Of a DNA stretch of 64,000 bases, positions 28,676 through 39,859 are shown in pieces. A program made the position numbers and the translations under genes. This DNA is from Prochlorococcus sp. AG-402-O16 (lineage in GTDB: Bacteria; Cyanobacteriota; Cyanobacteriia; PCC-6307; Cyanobiaceae). The stretch covers positions 1 to 64,000 of the forward strand of contig QCIY01000006.1 of NCBI GenBank assembly GCA_003216415.1, written 5' to 3'. Numbering within the stretch: the stretch's first letter is position 1; every line of letters starts with the position of its first letter. Below the pieces are notes generated by a model. The model did not search any database. It worked only from the letters and a program-made list of their open reading frames with translations, and was not told the origin of the DNA.

Positions 28676-31602
28676 GTTTAAAATCTGAAAACTCTAAAAA
28701 GCCAATTTTACTTCTAGTCGATGGCCACTCACTTGCTTTTAGAAGCTTCTATGCATTTAGCAAAGGGATTGATGGAGGTTTAACCACCAAAGAGGGATTT
28801 CCAACAAGTGTCACTTATGGATTTCTAAAAAGCCTTCTGGATAATTGCAAAAATATTAGTCCTGAGGGTGTTTGTATTACGTTTGATACCGAAAAACCAA
28901 CTTTCAGACATGAATTAGATCCAAATTATAAGGCCAATAGAGATGTAGCACCAGATGTTTTTTTTCAGGATATTGAACAACTAGAAATCATTTTAGAAGA
29001 AAGCCTTAATTTACCAATTTTTAAATCTCCAGGATACGAAGCAGATGATCTCCTAGGAACAATTGCAAATGATGCTTCTTCTAAAGGATGGTGCGTGAAT
29101 ATTCTTTCTGGAGATAGGGACTTATTTCAATTAGTAGATGATCAAAAAGATATTTATGTACTTTATATGGGTGGTGGTCCATATGCGAAAAGTGGTAATC
29201 CAACTCTTATAAATGAAATTGGAGTAAAAGAAAAATTAGGTGTTGCGCCAGAAAGAGTAGTTGATCTTAAAGCCCTAACTGGTGATAGTTCTGATAATAT
29301 TCCGGGTATTAAAGGGGTAGGTCCAAAAACTGCAATTAATCTACTAAAAGAGAACGACACTCTTGATGGAATCTATCAGGCTTTGGATAAGATTCATCAG
29401 AACAACGATAAGAAATATAAAGGATTCATCAAAGGTTCAGTTATAGAAAAGCTCAGAAACGATAAACATAATGCTTTTCTTTCCAGGGATTTAGCAAAAA
29501 TAAATACTAAGGTGCCTTTGATTTTAAGTAACGGTTATGAATTAAAAAATATAAATCAAGAACTACTTTCAGAGTCACTGCAAAAACTAGAACTATCAAC
29601 ACTACTTAGACAAATTGATATTTTCAATTCAACTTTCAGCAAAGGTGGTTTTGACAAAAATAATGTAGCTAAAGAGAAGGAGAAGGCACCAAAAGTCTCA
29701 AGTAATAATGAATTAGAAAATAGTGAAAATAAAATCCCTAATATCAACGTAATTGTTGTAAATGATTTCGAATTACTTGATAAATTAATTCAAAGATTAG
29801 ACAAGACCAATCAAATAGTTTCTTTAGATACAGAGACCAATAGTTTGAATCCAATCGATGCAGAACTTGTTGGGATAGGGTTATGTCTTGGAGAAGAAAA
29901 TGATGATTTATTTTATGTCCCTCTTGGTCATCAAACAAATGAAGAAACGTCCAATCAATTATCAATTGAAGATGTTTTCTCAAAGCTAAGAAATTGGATA
30001 GAAGATCCAAACAAAGAAAAGTCACTCCAAAATTCTAAATTTGATAGGCAAATATTTTTTAATCATGGACTTGATCTTAAAGGCGTAACCTTTGACACCT
30101 TGTTAGCAGACTACCTTCTTAATAATCAGGAGAAGCATGGGTTAAGTGAAATTAGTTTTAGATTATTTGGATTTAAGCCCCCTTCATTTAAGGAAACAGT
30201 TGGGAAGAATAAAGACTTTTCATTTGTTGATATTGATGAAGCAAGTATTTACTGCGGTTATGATGTTTTTCTAACTTTTAAGATTGTCAAAATTTTTAAA
30301 GAGAGATTTTCAAAGGAAAAAGATGAATTAATCAAATTATTCGAAGAAATCGAGCTGCCCTTAGAGCCAGTATTGTCCCAAATGGAAATGAATGGCATAA
30401 CCATCGACATCCCTTATTTGGATAAACTCTCAAAAGAACTAAAAAGTACCTTAGAAGATATTGAAAGTAAAGTTTATGAGTTAGCAGAGGAGACTTTTAA
30501 TCTATCTTCACCAAAACAACTTGGTGAGATCTTGTTTGAAAAATTAAATTTGGATAAGAAAAAATCACGGAAAACAAAAACAGGATGGAGTACAGATGCA
30601 GTAGTTCTGGAAAGATTAGTCGACGAACATGAAATAATCCAACATTTAATAAAACACAGAACTCTTAGCAAATTACTTAGCACCTATATTGATGCTCTTC
30701 CAAATCTTATTAACGAAAAGACAGGAAGAGTTCATACAAACTTTAATCAAGCTGCCACAGCGACTGGGAGACTAAGTAGTAGCAATCCTAATCTTCAAAA
30801 TATCCCTGTTAGGACTGAATTTAGTAGGAGAATCAGAAAAGCATTCTTGCCTGAAAAAAATTGGAAACTTTTATCAGCTGATTATTCTCAGATCGAATTA
30901 AGAATACTCGCTCACTTAGCGAATGAAGAAATACTAATAAATGCATTTCATAAAAATGATGACATTCATTCTTTGACTGCAAGATTAATTTTTGAGAAAG
31001 AAGAAATTTCCTCTGATGAGAGGAGAGTTGGGAAAACAATAAATTTCGGAGTTATCTATGGTATGGGAATAAAAAAGTTTGCACGTTCTACAGGAGTAAG
31101 TACTCCAGAAGCAAAAGAATTCCTAATAAAATACAAAGAAAGGTATTCAAAAATTTTCAAATTTCTTGAACTTCAAGAAAGGCTTGCCTTATCAAAAGGT
31201 TATGTAAAAACAATTTTTGGTAGAAAGAGAGAATTTAAGTTTGATAAAAATGGACTTGGGAGACTAATAGGAAAAGATCCTTACGAAATTGACTTGCAAT
31301 CCGCAAGAAGAGCTGGCATGGAAGCACAGTCACTAAGAGCCGCAGCAAATGCCCCAATTCAGGGTTCAAGTGCAGATATTATTAAAATTGCAATGGTTCA
31401 ACTAAATAAGAAATTCATACAAATGAACGTTCCCGCAAAAATGCTTTTACAAGTACATGATGAATTATTGTTTGAAGTTGAACCAGATTCTTTGGAAATT
31501 ACGACGAAATTAGTAAAGAAGACTATGGAAGATTGTGTAAAATTAAATGTGCCTCTTTTAGTTGATATTGGAGTTGGAGACAATTGGATGGAGACAAAAT
31601 AA
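28672..31602 (+). CDS. polA: DNA polymerase I
   Basis: 5'-exonuclease domain, 3'-5' exonuclease-like DTETNSLNP, polymerase motifs DYSQIELRILAHL, RRVGKTINFGVIYGMG, QVHDELLFEV; ATGA overlap with previous gene. Confidence 0.98.
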   Translation: MSLKSENSKKPILLLVDGHSLAFRSFYAFSKGIDGGLTTKEGFPTSVTYGFLKSLLDNCKNISPEGVCITFDTEKPTFRHELDPNYKANRDVAPDVFFQDIEQLEIILEESLNLPIFKSPGYEADDLLGTIANDASSKGWCVNILSGDRDLFQLVDDQKDIYVLYMGGGPYAKSGNPTLINEIGVKEKLGVAPERVVDLKALTGDSSDNIPGIKGVGPKTAINLLKENDTLDGIYQALDKIHQNNDKKYKGFIKGSVIEKLRNDKHNAFLSRDLAKINTKVPLILSNGYELKNINQELLSESLQKLELSTLLRQIDIFNSTFSKGGFDKNNVAKEKEKAPKVSSNNELENSENKIPNINVIVVNDFELLDKLIQRLDKTNQIVSLDTETNSLNPIDAELVGIGLCLGEENDDLFYVPLGHQTNEETSNQLSIEDVFSKLRNWIEDPNKEKSLQNSKFDRQIFFNHGLDLKGVTFDTLLADYLLNNQEKHGLSEISFRLFGFKPPSFKETVGKNKDFSFVDIDEASIYCGYDVFLTFKIVKIFKERFSKEKDELIKLFEEIELPLEPVLSQMEMNGITIDIPYLDKLSKELKSTLEDIESKVYELAEETFNLSSPKQLGEILFEKLNLDKKKSRKTKTGWSTDAVVLERLVDEHEIIQHLIKHRTLSKLLSTYIDALPNLINEKTGRVHTNFNQAATATGRLSSSNPNLQNIPVRTEFSRRIRKAFLPEKNWKLLSADYSQIELRILAHLANEEILINAFHKNDDIHSLTARLIFEKEEISSDERRVGKTINFGVIYGMGIKKFARSTGVSTPEAKEFLIKYKERYSKIFKFLELQERLALSKGYVKTIFGRKREFKFDKNGLGRLIGKDPYEIDLQSARRAGMEAQSLRAAANAPIQGSSADIIKIAMVQLNKKFIQMNVPAKMLLQVHDELLFEVEPDSLEITTKLVKKTMEDCVKLNVPLLVDIGVGDNWMETK

Positions 31603-31626
31603 ACCTTATGAAATACTTAGTTTAAG

Positions 31627-33096
31627 ATGATCAAACTTTTTAATACTTTAAGCAAAAGAGTTGAGGTTTTTAAGCCTATTGATGATGTAGTAAAAATTTA
31701 TTGTTGTGGAGTAACTGTTTATGATTTATGTCATCTTGGTCATGCCAGAAGTTATATAGCTTGGGATGTATTAAGAAGATTTTTAATTTACAGTGATTTC
31801 AAAGTAAAGTATGTTCAAAATTTTACAGATATTGATGACAAGATCTTAAAAAGAGCGAAAGAAGAAAACAGTTCAATGAAAGAAGTATCTGAAAAGAATA
31901 TTATTGAATTTCATAAAGATATGGATTCTTTAGGGATAATGCGTCCGGATAGTATGCCAAGAGCAACGAATCATATATGCAATATCTGCTCCTTCATAAC
32001 AATCCTCGAGGACAAAGGTTATGCATACTCTAGGGATGGAGATGTTTATTATTCTGTTTTTAAAAATAAAAATTATGGAAAGCTAAGTAATCAAAATATA
32101 CAAGAACAAAATATCAATCAGCAAGGGAGAATGGCTAATGAGGGAAATAGTAAAAAACTAAATCCGCAAGATTTTGCACTATGGAAAAAAGCCAAAGATG
32201 ATGAACCATTTTTTAATTCGCCATGGGGTAAAGGTAGGCCAGGATGGCATATTGAATGTTCGGCGATGGTTAAAGATGAATTAGGAGATACTATTGATAT
32301 CCATTTAGGTGGTTCTGATTTGATTTTTCCGCATCATGAGAATGAAATCGCCCAATCAGAAGCAGCCAATGGCAAAAAGCTAGCGAACTATTGGTTACAC
32401 AATGGGATGGTCAATGTAAATGGACAAAAGATGAGTAAATCCCTTAAAAATTTTAAAACTATCAGAGAGCTAATTAAATCAGGTATAAGCCCTATGACTT
32501 TGCGATATTTTGTTATGACTGTGAATTATAGAAAACCACTTGATTTTACTGAAGAAGCTTTAAGGAGTGCTTCAGAAGCTTGGAAAAACATTAATGTAGC
32601 CCTTTCTTTTATGGACCTTACAAAAGGAGCTTTTAGATCTATTGATAAAAACGAATCTCTCGAAGAAGAATATAAAGAGAAAATAAGTTTTGAATTATCT
32701 CAAAAAAAGCTTAAATTTTCTGAGGTTCTTGGAAATGACCTTAATACAGCAGGTGCTATTGCAATTATTTACGATTTAGCGAAACCATTAAAAAACTTTT
32801 TAAACCAATTTCAAAGGGTTGAAGGTTTTAAAATAGACCTAAATGAAAAATTCTTTCTACTTGAGAATTTTAAAACTCTTGAAAAGTTGACTGAGGTACT
32901 TGGTCTTAAAAAAGAGGTTTTAGTAAAAGAAAGTAAAATAAAAGAAGAAGAAATATCATCGCTTATTAATGAAAGATTGAAAGCAAAAATGGAAAAGAAT
33001 TATGCGAAGGCAGATGAAATCAGGAATTTGTTAAAAGAAAAAGGTATTGAACTTATTGATCAATCAAAGGAAATAACAACATGGATAAGGGTGTAA
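31627..33096 (+). CDS. cysS: cysteinyl-tRNA synthetase
   Basis: CCGVTVYDLCHLGHARSYIAWD, GRPGWHIECSAM, KMSKS. Confidence 0.98.
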   Translation: MIKLFNTLSKRVEVFKPIDDVVKIYCCGVTVYDLCHLGHARSYIAWDVLRRFLIYSDFKVKYVQNFTDIDDKILKRAKEENSSMKEVSEKNIIEFHKDMDSLGIMRPDSMPRATNHICNICSFITILEDKGYAYSRDGDVYYSVFKNKNYGKLSNQNIQEQNINQQGRMANEGNSKKLNPQDFALWKKAKDDEPFFNSPWGKGRPGWHIECSAMVKDELGDTIDIHLGGSDLIFPHHENEIAQSEAANGKKLANYWLHNGMVNVNGQKMSKSLKNFKTIRELIKSGISPMTLRYFVMTVNYRKPLDFTEEALRSASEAWKNINVALSFMDLTKGAFRSIDKNESLEEEYKEKISFELSQKKLKFSEVLGNDLNTAGAIAIIYDLAKPLKNFLNQFQRVEGFKIDLNEKFFLLENFKTLEKLTEVLGLKKEVLVKESKIKEEEISSLINERLKAKMEKNYAKADEIRNLLKEKGIELIDQSKEITTWIRV

Positions 33097-33178
33097 ATTT
33101 TAAGAAAAAAACCAATTTGAAATTTTTATTTTTTAAATACACCTTTAAATGGGAAGATATTAGAAATATCCGAGAAAA

Positions 33179-34408
33179 TTGAAATACATTACTGTGCTCG
33201 GTTCTACTGGTTCAATAGGGACTCAAACTCTCGAAATAGCTAGTGAGCAGCCTGATAAGTTCAAAGCCGTAGCTCTTTCTGCCGGAAGAAATATTAATTT
33301 ATTAACTGAACAAGTTAATACACATAAACCAGAAGTAGTTGCAATTGAGGATGAAAATCTTATAGAAGATTTAAAAGATAATATTAATAATCTAGATTTG
33401 GATGGTGCTCCCTTGGTTTTGGGTGGAAAGCAGGGGATTAACGCAGTTGCAGCGTGGGATAAGGCAGATACTGTGGTAACCGGGATAGTAGGTTGTGCAG
33501 GCTTAATTCCAACAATGTCAGCAATTAATGCGGGGAAAAATATTGCACTTGCTAACAAAGAAACTTTAATTGCGGCAGGGCCAATTGTAATTCCTGCATT
33601 AAAGAAAAATAATAGTAGGCTTTTACCTGCTGATTCAGAACACTCTGCTATCTTTCAATGTTTACAAGGATTACCTAATTATGAAAATGCAGATTTTTCA
33701 ACAGGAGAGATACCTAAGGGTTTAAAAGCCATACATTTAACAGCTTCTGGTGGTGCTTTCAGAGATTGGGCGGTTGAGGATTTAAAGCATGTCACAGTGG
33801 AAGATGCGACTTCACATCCTAATTGGGATATGGGAAAAAAAATAACTGTAGATTCTGCAACTCTTATGAATAAAGGATTAGAAGTTATAGAAGCTCATTA
33901 TTTATTTGGGACCTCTTACGAAAATATCGAAATAGTTATCCATCCTCAAAGTATTATTCATTCAATGATAGAGATGGAAGATTCTTCAGTATTAGCTCAA
34001 TTAGGTTGGCCAGACATGAAGCTACCTATTTTATATGCTATGAGTTGGCCTGAAAGATTTAAAACAAATTGGAAAAGATTAAACCTGAGTGAAATTGGAA
34101 AATTAACTTTTAAAGAGCCAGACGAGTTTAAATATCCATGTATGGGACTTGCCTATGCCGCAGGAAAATCTTCTGGGACTATGCCTGCAGTCTTAAATGC
34201 TGCTAATGAAATAGCTGTTGAACAATTCCTTAAAGAAAAAATTTCTTTTCAAGAAATTCCAACTTTCATAAGTAAAGCTTGTGAATCACATATGGAGAAT
34301 TTGAATTTGAGTCCCGAATTGGAGGATATTCTTGAAGTAGATAATTGGGCAAGACTTTTTGTTAAGCAAGAAATTAAAAAAGGGAAAAAATACTTAACTA
34401 TTGGATGA
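33179..34408 (+). CDS. dxr: 1-deoxy-D-xylulose 5-phosphate reductoisomerase
   Basis: [53 protein letters not shown] start. Confidence 0.97.
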   Translation: MKYITVLGSTGSIGTQTLEIASEQPDKFKAVALSAGRNINLLTEQVNTHKPEVVAIEDENLIEDLKDNINNLDLDGAPLVLGGKQGINAVAAWDKADTVVTGIVGCAGLIPTMSAINAGKNIALANKETLIAAGPIVIPALKKNNSRLLPADSEHSAIFQCLQGLPNYENADFSTGEIPKGLKAIHLTASGGAFRDWAVEDLKHVTVEDATSHPNWDMGKKITVDSATLMNKGLEVIEAHYLFGTSYENIEIVIHPQSIIHSMIEMEDSSVLAQLGWPDMKLPILYAMSWPERFKTNWKRLNLSEIGKLTFKEPDEFKYPCMGLAYAAGKSSGTMPAVLNAANEIAVEQFLKEKISFQEIPTFISKACESHMENLNLSPELEDILEVDNWARLFVKQEIKKGKKYLTIG

Positions 34409-34755
34409 AAGTGGATATTAAAAAGCACCTTTTACTATGCGCAACACCCACAAAACAGAAATGCTTTAAAGACAATGAAGGTCAAAAAACATGGGAATGT
34501 TTGAAAAAGACTTTAAAGGAATTTGAAAATGATCCCTCAACAAAAAACGTTCATATATTAAGATCAAAAGCTGACTGTTTAAGGATATGTAAGAACGGCC
34601 CAATTCTTCTTGTTTGGCCTGATGGTATTTGGTACGAGAAAGTTTCTCCAGAAAAAATTTCAGAAATTTTTACCTCACATATTATTAACGGTAAGCCAAT
34701 AGAAAAATGGATTTTTAAAAAAACACCATTTTTAAATAATCCTAGACACTCATAA
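34405..34755 (+). CDS. thioredoxin-like [2Fe-2S] ferredoxin
   Basis: [12 protein letters not shown]... [29 protein letters not shown]. Confidence 0.88.
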   Translation: MKVDIKKHLLLCATPTKQKCFKDNEGQKTWECLKKTLKEFENDPSTKNVHILRSKADCLRICKNGPILLVWPDGIWYEKVSPEKISEIFTSHIINGKPIEKWIFKKTPFLNNPRHS

Positions 34756-35830
34756 ACCAATTCTTTACGACTTCGTCTGACCAGCAGCCATTTATCGAGT
34801 GAAAACCATTATGGCCGCCTTTTTCAGTTATAAAAATAGTAAATTTATCAATTGATTTTTTTCTTAAATTCAAAGTAGCCTTATATGGAACCCAAGGATC
34901 ATCCTTGGAATGAATAAAAAGCATTGGAGGTAATTTTTTTATTGACTTTTGGATTCTAAATATTGGAGAAGCTTTGACATAATAATCTTCTAAAGAATTA
35001 AATCCCCAACTAGGAGCTGTAAATTTTTGATCAAATTCCCTTATACTTTTTAAACTTCTAATTTTTTTTCTTAATTTCTCGTTATTAAGAATTTTGCCTT
35101 CATCATTAAATCCATCCCATAACTGATTTTTTAAGCGGTGAAGTAACCAAGTTTGGTAGATAGAATTTCTAGGTTTTTCAATACAGAGACTGCATGATGA
35201 TAAATCTAAAGGACTACTTACACAGGCTAGGCCATTTAAAAGTTTTTCTCCATTGTTTCCATCGTAATCTAAGCAGGCATTTAAAAGAATTGTTCCACCT
35301 AAAGATAATCCAACTCCGTATATTGGAAGATTATTATTCTTTTTTATGAGATCTTTGAACTCTAAATTAATTAATTTTTTAAAATATTTTATTGATGAAA
35401 TAACATCACTGGAGCATCTAGCACAATAATTTCCTTTAGCTAAATATCTCCCAGCCCCGGATCCTCTTAGATTTAATTTAAGAACTCCAAAACCATTTTT
35501 TGCCAATTTCCTTGAGATTCTTCTTAAACCAAACCGTTTGGTTGAGCCCCCTAACCCATGTGTCACGATTACAAAACCCCGAAGGGTAGAAATTTTTTCA
35601 GGTAATTCTAAAAATCCCAGAAGATAATCACATTCAAATTTTTCAGAAAGAATTTTATTAATCGGAAATAATATTTTTTTATTTTTTATTGATTTACCAA
35701 AATCAATAACAAAAGTATCTCTCAAAGTTTGAAAGTCGCCACCTATCCAAGGTAAGACTTCTCGAAATGAATTATTTTTTAAGTAATCTGAAAAACTTGA
35801 AGATATACTTTTATTTCTCCCCAACTCCAA
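34742..35830 (-). CDS. YheT-family alpha/beta hydrolase
   Basis: VTHGLGGS, GVGLSLGGTILLN, HSKDDPWVP. Confidence 0.88.
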   Translation of the reverse strand: MELGRNKSISSSFSDYLKNNSFREVLPWIGGDFQTLRDTFVIDFGKSIKNKKILFPINKILSEKFECDYLLGFLELPEKISTLRGFVIVTHGLGGSTKRFGLRRISRKLAKNGFGVLKLNLRGSGAGRYLAKGNYCARCSSDVISSIKYFKKLINLEFKDLIKKNNNLPIYGVGLSLGGTILLNACLDYDGNNGEKLLNGLACVSSPLDLSSCSLCIEKPRNSIYQTWLLHRLKNQLWDGFNDEGKILNNEKLRKKIRSLKSIREFDQKFTAPSWGFNSLEDYYVKASPIFRIQKSIKKLPPMLFIHSKDDPWVPYKATLNLRKKSIDKFTIFITEKGGHNGFHSINGCWSDEVVKNWFMSV

Positions 35831-37250
35831 GATCCTTTAATTCTCCAATTAGATCATTTAATACCTTCTTTGCATCGCCAAAGACCATAGAAGTATTTGG
35901 CAGATCAAATAAATCATTTTTTATTCCGGAATAACCTGCACTCATACCTCTTTTAATTACAAAAACCGTTCTTGCTTCCTGCACATCAAGAACTGGCATG
36001 CCATATAAAGGAGAAGAACTATCATTTTTCGCCTGAGGATTAACTACATCATTTGCTCCTAAAACTAAAACAACATCCGTTGCTGGAAAATCAGGATTCA
36101 CAACATCCATCTCTTTAAGTTGTTCGTAAGGGACATCTGCTTCTGCTAAAAGTACATTCATATGTCCAGGCATCCTCCCTGCTACAGGATGTATTGCATA
36201 GACAACTTCAATACCATTTTGTTCTAGTTTTTTTGTCACTTCCCTTAAAGTATGTTGAGCCTGCGCTACCGCAAGACCATAGCCAGGAACAATTATTACC
36301 TTGTTGGCTGCCTCTAAAGTTAATGCACATTCTTCAACACTACAAGAAGTTATATTGGTATATTCTCCTGATCCAGAAGAGGTCGTACTTTGTGAAGATA
36401 AAGATCCTCCAAAAAGGACAGAAACCAATGATCTATTCATGCCCTTGCACATTACTTGAGTAAGAATTAGACCTGCTGCACCAACCATTGCACCTGCAAC
36501 TATCAAAAGCTGACTATCAACAACAAAACCTGCTGCTGCTGCTGCGATTCCTGAATAGCTATTTAATAGAGAAATAACAACTGGCATATCTGCTCCACCA
36601 ATTGGCAAAGTAACTCCTATTCCTAACAAAGAAGAAACTATAACTAGAAGCCAAATAGAGCTTGTGCTTCCATTTATCAGATCAAAAAAAGCAATCAAGG
36701 AAGCAACTGCAAAAACTATATTTACAAAATGTCTTCCTTTGCTCTGAGTCCATCCTGGCGTTGACAACCAACCCTGTAACTTTGCCATTGCAACAATTGA
36801 ACCAGTGAAAGTTATGGCACCTACAAATATAGAAACAGATATAGAAACTTCGTTAATAATTGACTTAAAAAAATCAAAATTTTCTATGCTACTTGATATA
36901 GGGAAAATAGCTACTCCCAAGGCCACTAAAAGTGATGACATCCCTCCACAACCATTGAACAACGCCACTGTCTCAGGCATAGAGGTCATAGGTACTTTTT
37001 TTGCAAGTATTGCTCCGAATAAACTGCCTATAATTGATCCAATTATTATCCAAATCCAAGACTGAATAGCAATTCCAGATGTACCCAAATAATAAGACAG
37101 TAAACCTAATACTGATAGCGACATTGCAAATGCAGCTAATCTATTAGCATCCCTTGCTGATTTTACTTTTGACAATCCTTTTATTCCCAAAGCCAGTAAA
37201 AGTACAGCTATAAGGTCAATAACGAATTTAATGATTACGGGTAAATTCAT
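35811..37250 (-). CDS. pntB: NAD(P) transhydrogenase subunit beta
   Basis: multi-TM N-terminus and VIIVPGYGLAVAQAQHTLREV, GADVVNPQA-type C-terminal domain III. Confidence 0.97.
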   Translation of the reverse strand: MNLPVIIKFVIDLIAVLLLALGIKGLSKVKSARDANRLAAFAMSLSVLGLLSYYLGTSGIAIQSWIWIIIGSIIGSLFGAILAKKVPMTSMPETVALFNGCGGMSSLLVALGVAIFPISSSIENFDFFKSIINEVSISVSIFVGAITFTGSIVAMAKLQGWLSTPGWTQSKGRHFVNIVFAVASLIAFFDLINGSTSSIWLLVIVSSLLGIGVTLPIGGADMPVVISLLNSYSGIAAAAAGFVVDSQLLIVAGAMVGAAGLILTQVMCKGMNRSLVSVLFGGSLSSQSTTSSGSGEYTNITSCSVEECALTLEAANKVIIVPGYGLAVAQAQHTLREVTKKLEQNGIEVVYAIHPVAGRMPGHMNVLLAEADVPYEQLKEMDVVNPDFPATDVVLVLGANDVVNPQAKNDSSSPLYGMPVLDVQEARTVFVIKRGMSAGYSGIKNDLFDLPNTSMVFGDAKKVLNDLIGELKDLGVGEK

Positions 37251-37258
37251 GTTAAAAA

Positions 37259-37552
37259 TTACTTCTTATTTGATGGTTTACGACTAAACATCGCGAGCAT
37301 TCGATCAGTTACAAAGAAACCGCCTACAACGTTAAAAAGAGCAAATCCAAGAGAAACTGAACCAATGATTAAAAGTGGTACGTTACCTTCTGCTTTTACA
37401 ATTAAAGTCAATGCTGCCAACATTGTTATTCCTGAAATTGCATTTGCTCCACTCATTAGAGGTGTGTGAAGGGTAGGAGGAACTTTTCCAATTAACTCGA
37501 GGCCTAATAAACTACCAAGTAAAAGAACCCAAAGAAGACTTATAAAAGACAT
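37259..37552 (-). CDS. pntA-2: NAD(P) transhydrogenase alpha subunit, membrane part
   Basis: TPLMSGANAISGI; between pntB and pntA-1. Confidence 0.95.
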   Translation of the reverse strand: MSFISLLWVLLLGSLLGLELIGKVPPTLHTPLMSGANAISGITMLAALTLIVKAEGNVPLLIIGSVSLGFALFNVVGGFFVTDRMLAMFSRKPSNKK

Positions 37553-37564
37553 AATTTTAAAACC

Positions 37565-38695
37565 TCAATTTTCAAAAACTTTATTTTGAAGAACAACTCC
37601 TTCATCGCTTAATAAACATCCAGAAATGAGTTCATCCTCTTTATCTAATTTAATTAGACCATCTTTTATAAAAGGTGTAATCAAAGATGTTAAGTTCTTA
37701 GCATAAAGTGAACTTGCATCATAAGGAACTGATGAGGGTAATTCACCGGCTCCTATAAGTTTTACCCCATCTTTGATAATAGTTTCATTTGATTTTGTTC
37801 CTTCACAATTACCTCCCTGAGAAACTGCCAAATCAATCACTACTGCACCAGACCTCATTTTTTCAATCATGGGAGAGTCTATTAAAACAGGAGCCTTTTT
37901 CCCTAAAACTTGCGCAGTACAAATAGCAACATCAGCTTCAGATAAGTATTTAGTTAAAGTAGCTTTCTGTTTTGAGAGGAATTCGGGTGTTACAGCTTTT
38001 GCATAACCTCCAGCCTCCCCTGGTTTTTCGTCCACTTCAGGAAGTTCTATAAATCTTGCTCCGAGGGACTCTACTTGTTCTTTAACAGCAGGTCTAATAT
38101 CAGATACATATACTATTGCACCAAGTCTTTTTGCTGTCGCAACTGCTTGTAATCCTGCAACGCCTCCTCCAAGAACTACTACTTTGGCAGGTTGGACTGT
38201 GCCCGCTGCAGTCATAAGCATTGGAAAATATCTATCTAACTCACTTGCAGCTAAAAGAACTGCTTTATATCCAGCGATATTGGCCTGTGAAGAAAGAACA
38301 TCAGAAGATTGAGCTCTACTAATCCTCGGAAGCAACTCTAGTGATATAGCTGAAATCTTTTTACTATTTATAATCCTGAGAAGCTCCTTATTACCATATG
38401 GGTTAAGAAGACCAAGAAGAATAGCGCCATTCTTTAATTTAGTTAAATTATCCTCTGATGGAGTTTGAACACAGAATATCAAGTCCGCTTCACCCCAAAT
38501 ATTTTGATCTAAGTCATTAATTATTGTGCCGCCAGACTCTTCATATGATAAGTCACTAAATCCTGATAATTTCCCTGCTGAACTTTCAATATAAACATCA
38601 CACCCGAGACTTTTTAATTTCTTTACCGCTTCTGGTGTAGCTGAAACTCTCCTTTCACCAGGGCTTGTTTCGGAAGGAATAAGTATCTTTGTCAA
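37565..38695 (-). CDS. pntA-1: NAD(P) transhydrogenase alpha subunit, NAD-binding part
   Basis: PGERRVSATPEAVKKL, VLGGGVAGLQAVATAKRLGA. Confidence 0.97.
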   Translation of the reverse strand: MTKILIPSETSPGERRVSATPEAVKKLKSLGCDVYIESSAGKLSGFSDLSYEESGGTIINDLDQNIWGEADLIFCVQTPSEDNLTKLKNGAILLGLLNPYGNKELLRIINSKKISAISLELLPRISRAQSSDVLSSQANIAGYKAVLLAASELDRYFPMLMTAAGTVQPAKVVVLGGGVAGLQAVATAKRLGAIVYVSDIRPAVKEQVESLGARFIELPEVDEKPGEAGGYAKAVTPEFLSKQKATLTKYLSEADVAICTAQVLGKKAPVLIDSPMIEKMRSGAVVIDLAVSQGGNCEGTKSNETIIKDGVKLIGAGELPSSVPYDASSLYAKNLTSLITPFIKDGLIKLDKEDELISGCLLSDEGVVLQNKVFEN

Positions 38696-38822
38696 TTTAT
38701 TTATTTTTTTAACATACTAAATATAAATTGAAGAAAGTCAAAAGTCTTGGATTTTTGTTAAAAATATATTTTCTTTTTTATAAAAAATAGCTATCTAGAA
38801 TATATAGGTACTAATTAATCCA

Positions 38823-39401
38823 ATGAGTATAAAAGCAATCGAATGTCCTGATGGAGTATGTCACAGCCATCATGGTGGTCATGCTGTTCCAAGGCAAGCT
38901 ATGCAGAAAAATCTAGAAAAGCATGGTAAAGACTGGTGCGAGAAATTAGCAGAGAGAATTTATGAAATGTCAGTTGATACTTATTCACAGACAGTCATGC
39001 CCAGCCTTCACTCGGCAGGTTGGCAAAGAAGACATTTAGATTGGGAATTTAAGCTGGCAGAAAATGATTCTGAACCTGATGAAGCTCTTGTTGAAGGAAT
39101 TATTAATGCCACAGAAAGCTTTCTAAGGAGTAGTGAAGTACATCGATTATTTATTCAGGAATTAGTCCAGGGCACATTTGAGGAAGCAAATGACAAAAAA
39201 ATAATTTCTAAAGCAATAAAATCAATTATTGAAGAAGAAATTGTTAGTTCACTTAGAGAAAAGAAAGAAACTCTTTTAAAGAAAATATCCGCAAAATTAA
39301 TATCAGAAGAAAAAGTTAGCGAGGAACTTGCAATAAATTCAGCTAAAGAGGGCTTTGAGGAAGTTGAAAGGCTACTTGCTAATCATAGCGAGGCAGTTTA
39401 G
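38823..39401 (+). CDS. conserved cyanobacterial hypothetical with Cys/His-rich N-terminus
   Basis: MSIKAIECPDGVCHSHHGGH then a helical domain. Confidence 0.7.
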   Translation: MSIKAIECPDGVCHSHHGGHAVPRQAMQKNLEKHGKDWCEKLAERIYEMSVDTYSQTVMPSLHSAGWQRRHLDWEFKLAENDSEPDEALVEGIINATESFLRSSEVHRLFIQELVQGTFEEANDKKIISKAIKSIIEEEIVSSLREKKETLLKKISAKLISEEKVSEELAINSAKEGFEEVERLLANHSEAV

Positions 39402-39555
39402 TCCTATTTCTTTATATTATTTTTATAATTAGAGCAGAAATTGGTTCAAATATAAATTAAAGATTAAATTATTGTTTGAAAGTACAAAGTTGTAACTTAT
39501 TAGACAATGCATCTGTTATCGAATGTGTTTATCTATATACAACTTTTAAATTTCA

Positions 39556-39780
39556 ATGGAAAATTTCATAAGAAAAAGAATAGACATTGCGACCTGTTGG
39601 GCGACCAACAGAATTTCTGCAATGGATACGCTAGAAAGATATGAAGATAGTTATGCAATCGCAGAAGAATTTAGAGAGTGGATATTACATATTGGAGAAA
39701 AGAACGAAAATTTAAAAGATTCTGTCTTAAATTTTCCAAAGGGAATAGAAAAATTATTAGACCAAAAAGTCAACGATTAA
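39556..39780 (+). CDS. hypothetical small protein
   Basis: 74-aa ORF. Confidence 0.6.
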   Translation: MENFIRKRIDIATCWATNRISAMDTLERYEDSYAIAEEFREWILHIGEKNENLKDSVLNFPKGIEKLLDQKVND

Positions 39781-39859
39781 TTATTAAATCTATCGAGTGA
39801 AATCCGCCCTACATTATTTGGGTTTGTTTATTATTATTAGAAGTGAAATTAGCAAATAA

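Noticed and set aside
35811-38695. Split pntA (two ORFs) as a possible frameshift
   Set aside because: Separate alpha subunits are the normal arrangement in cyanobacteria.
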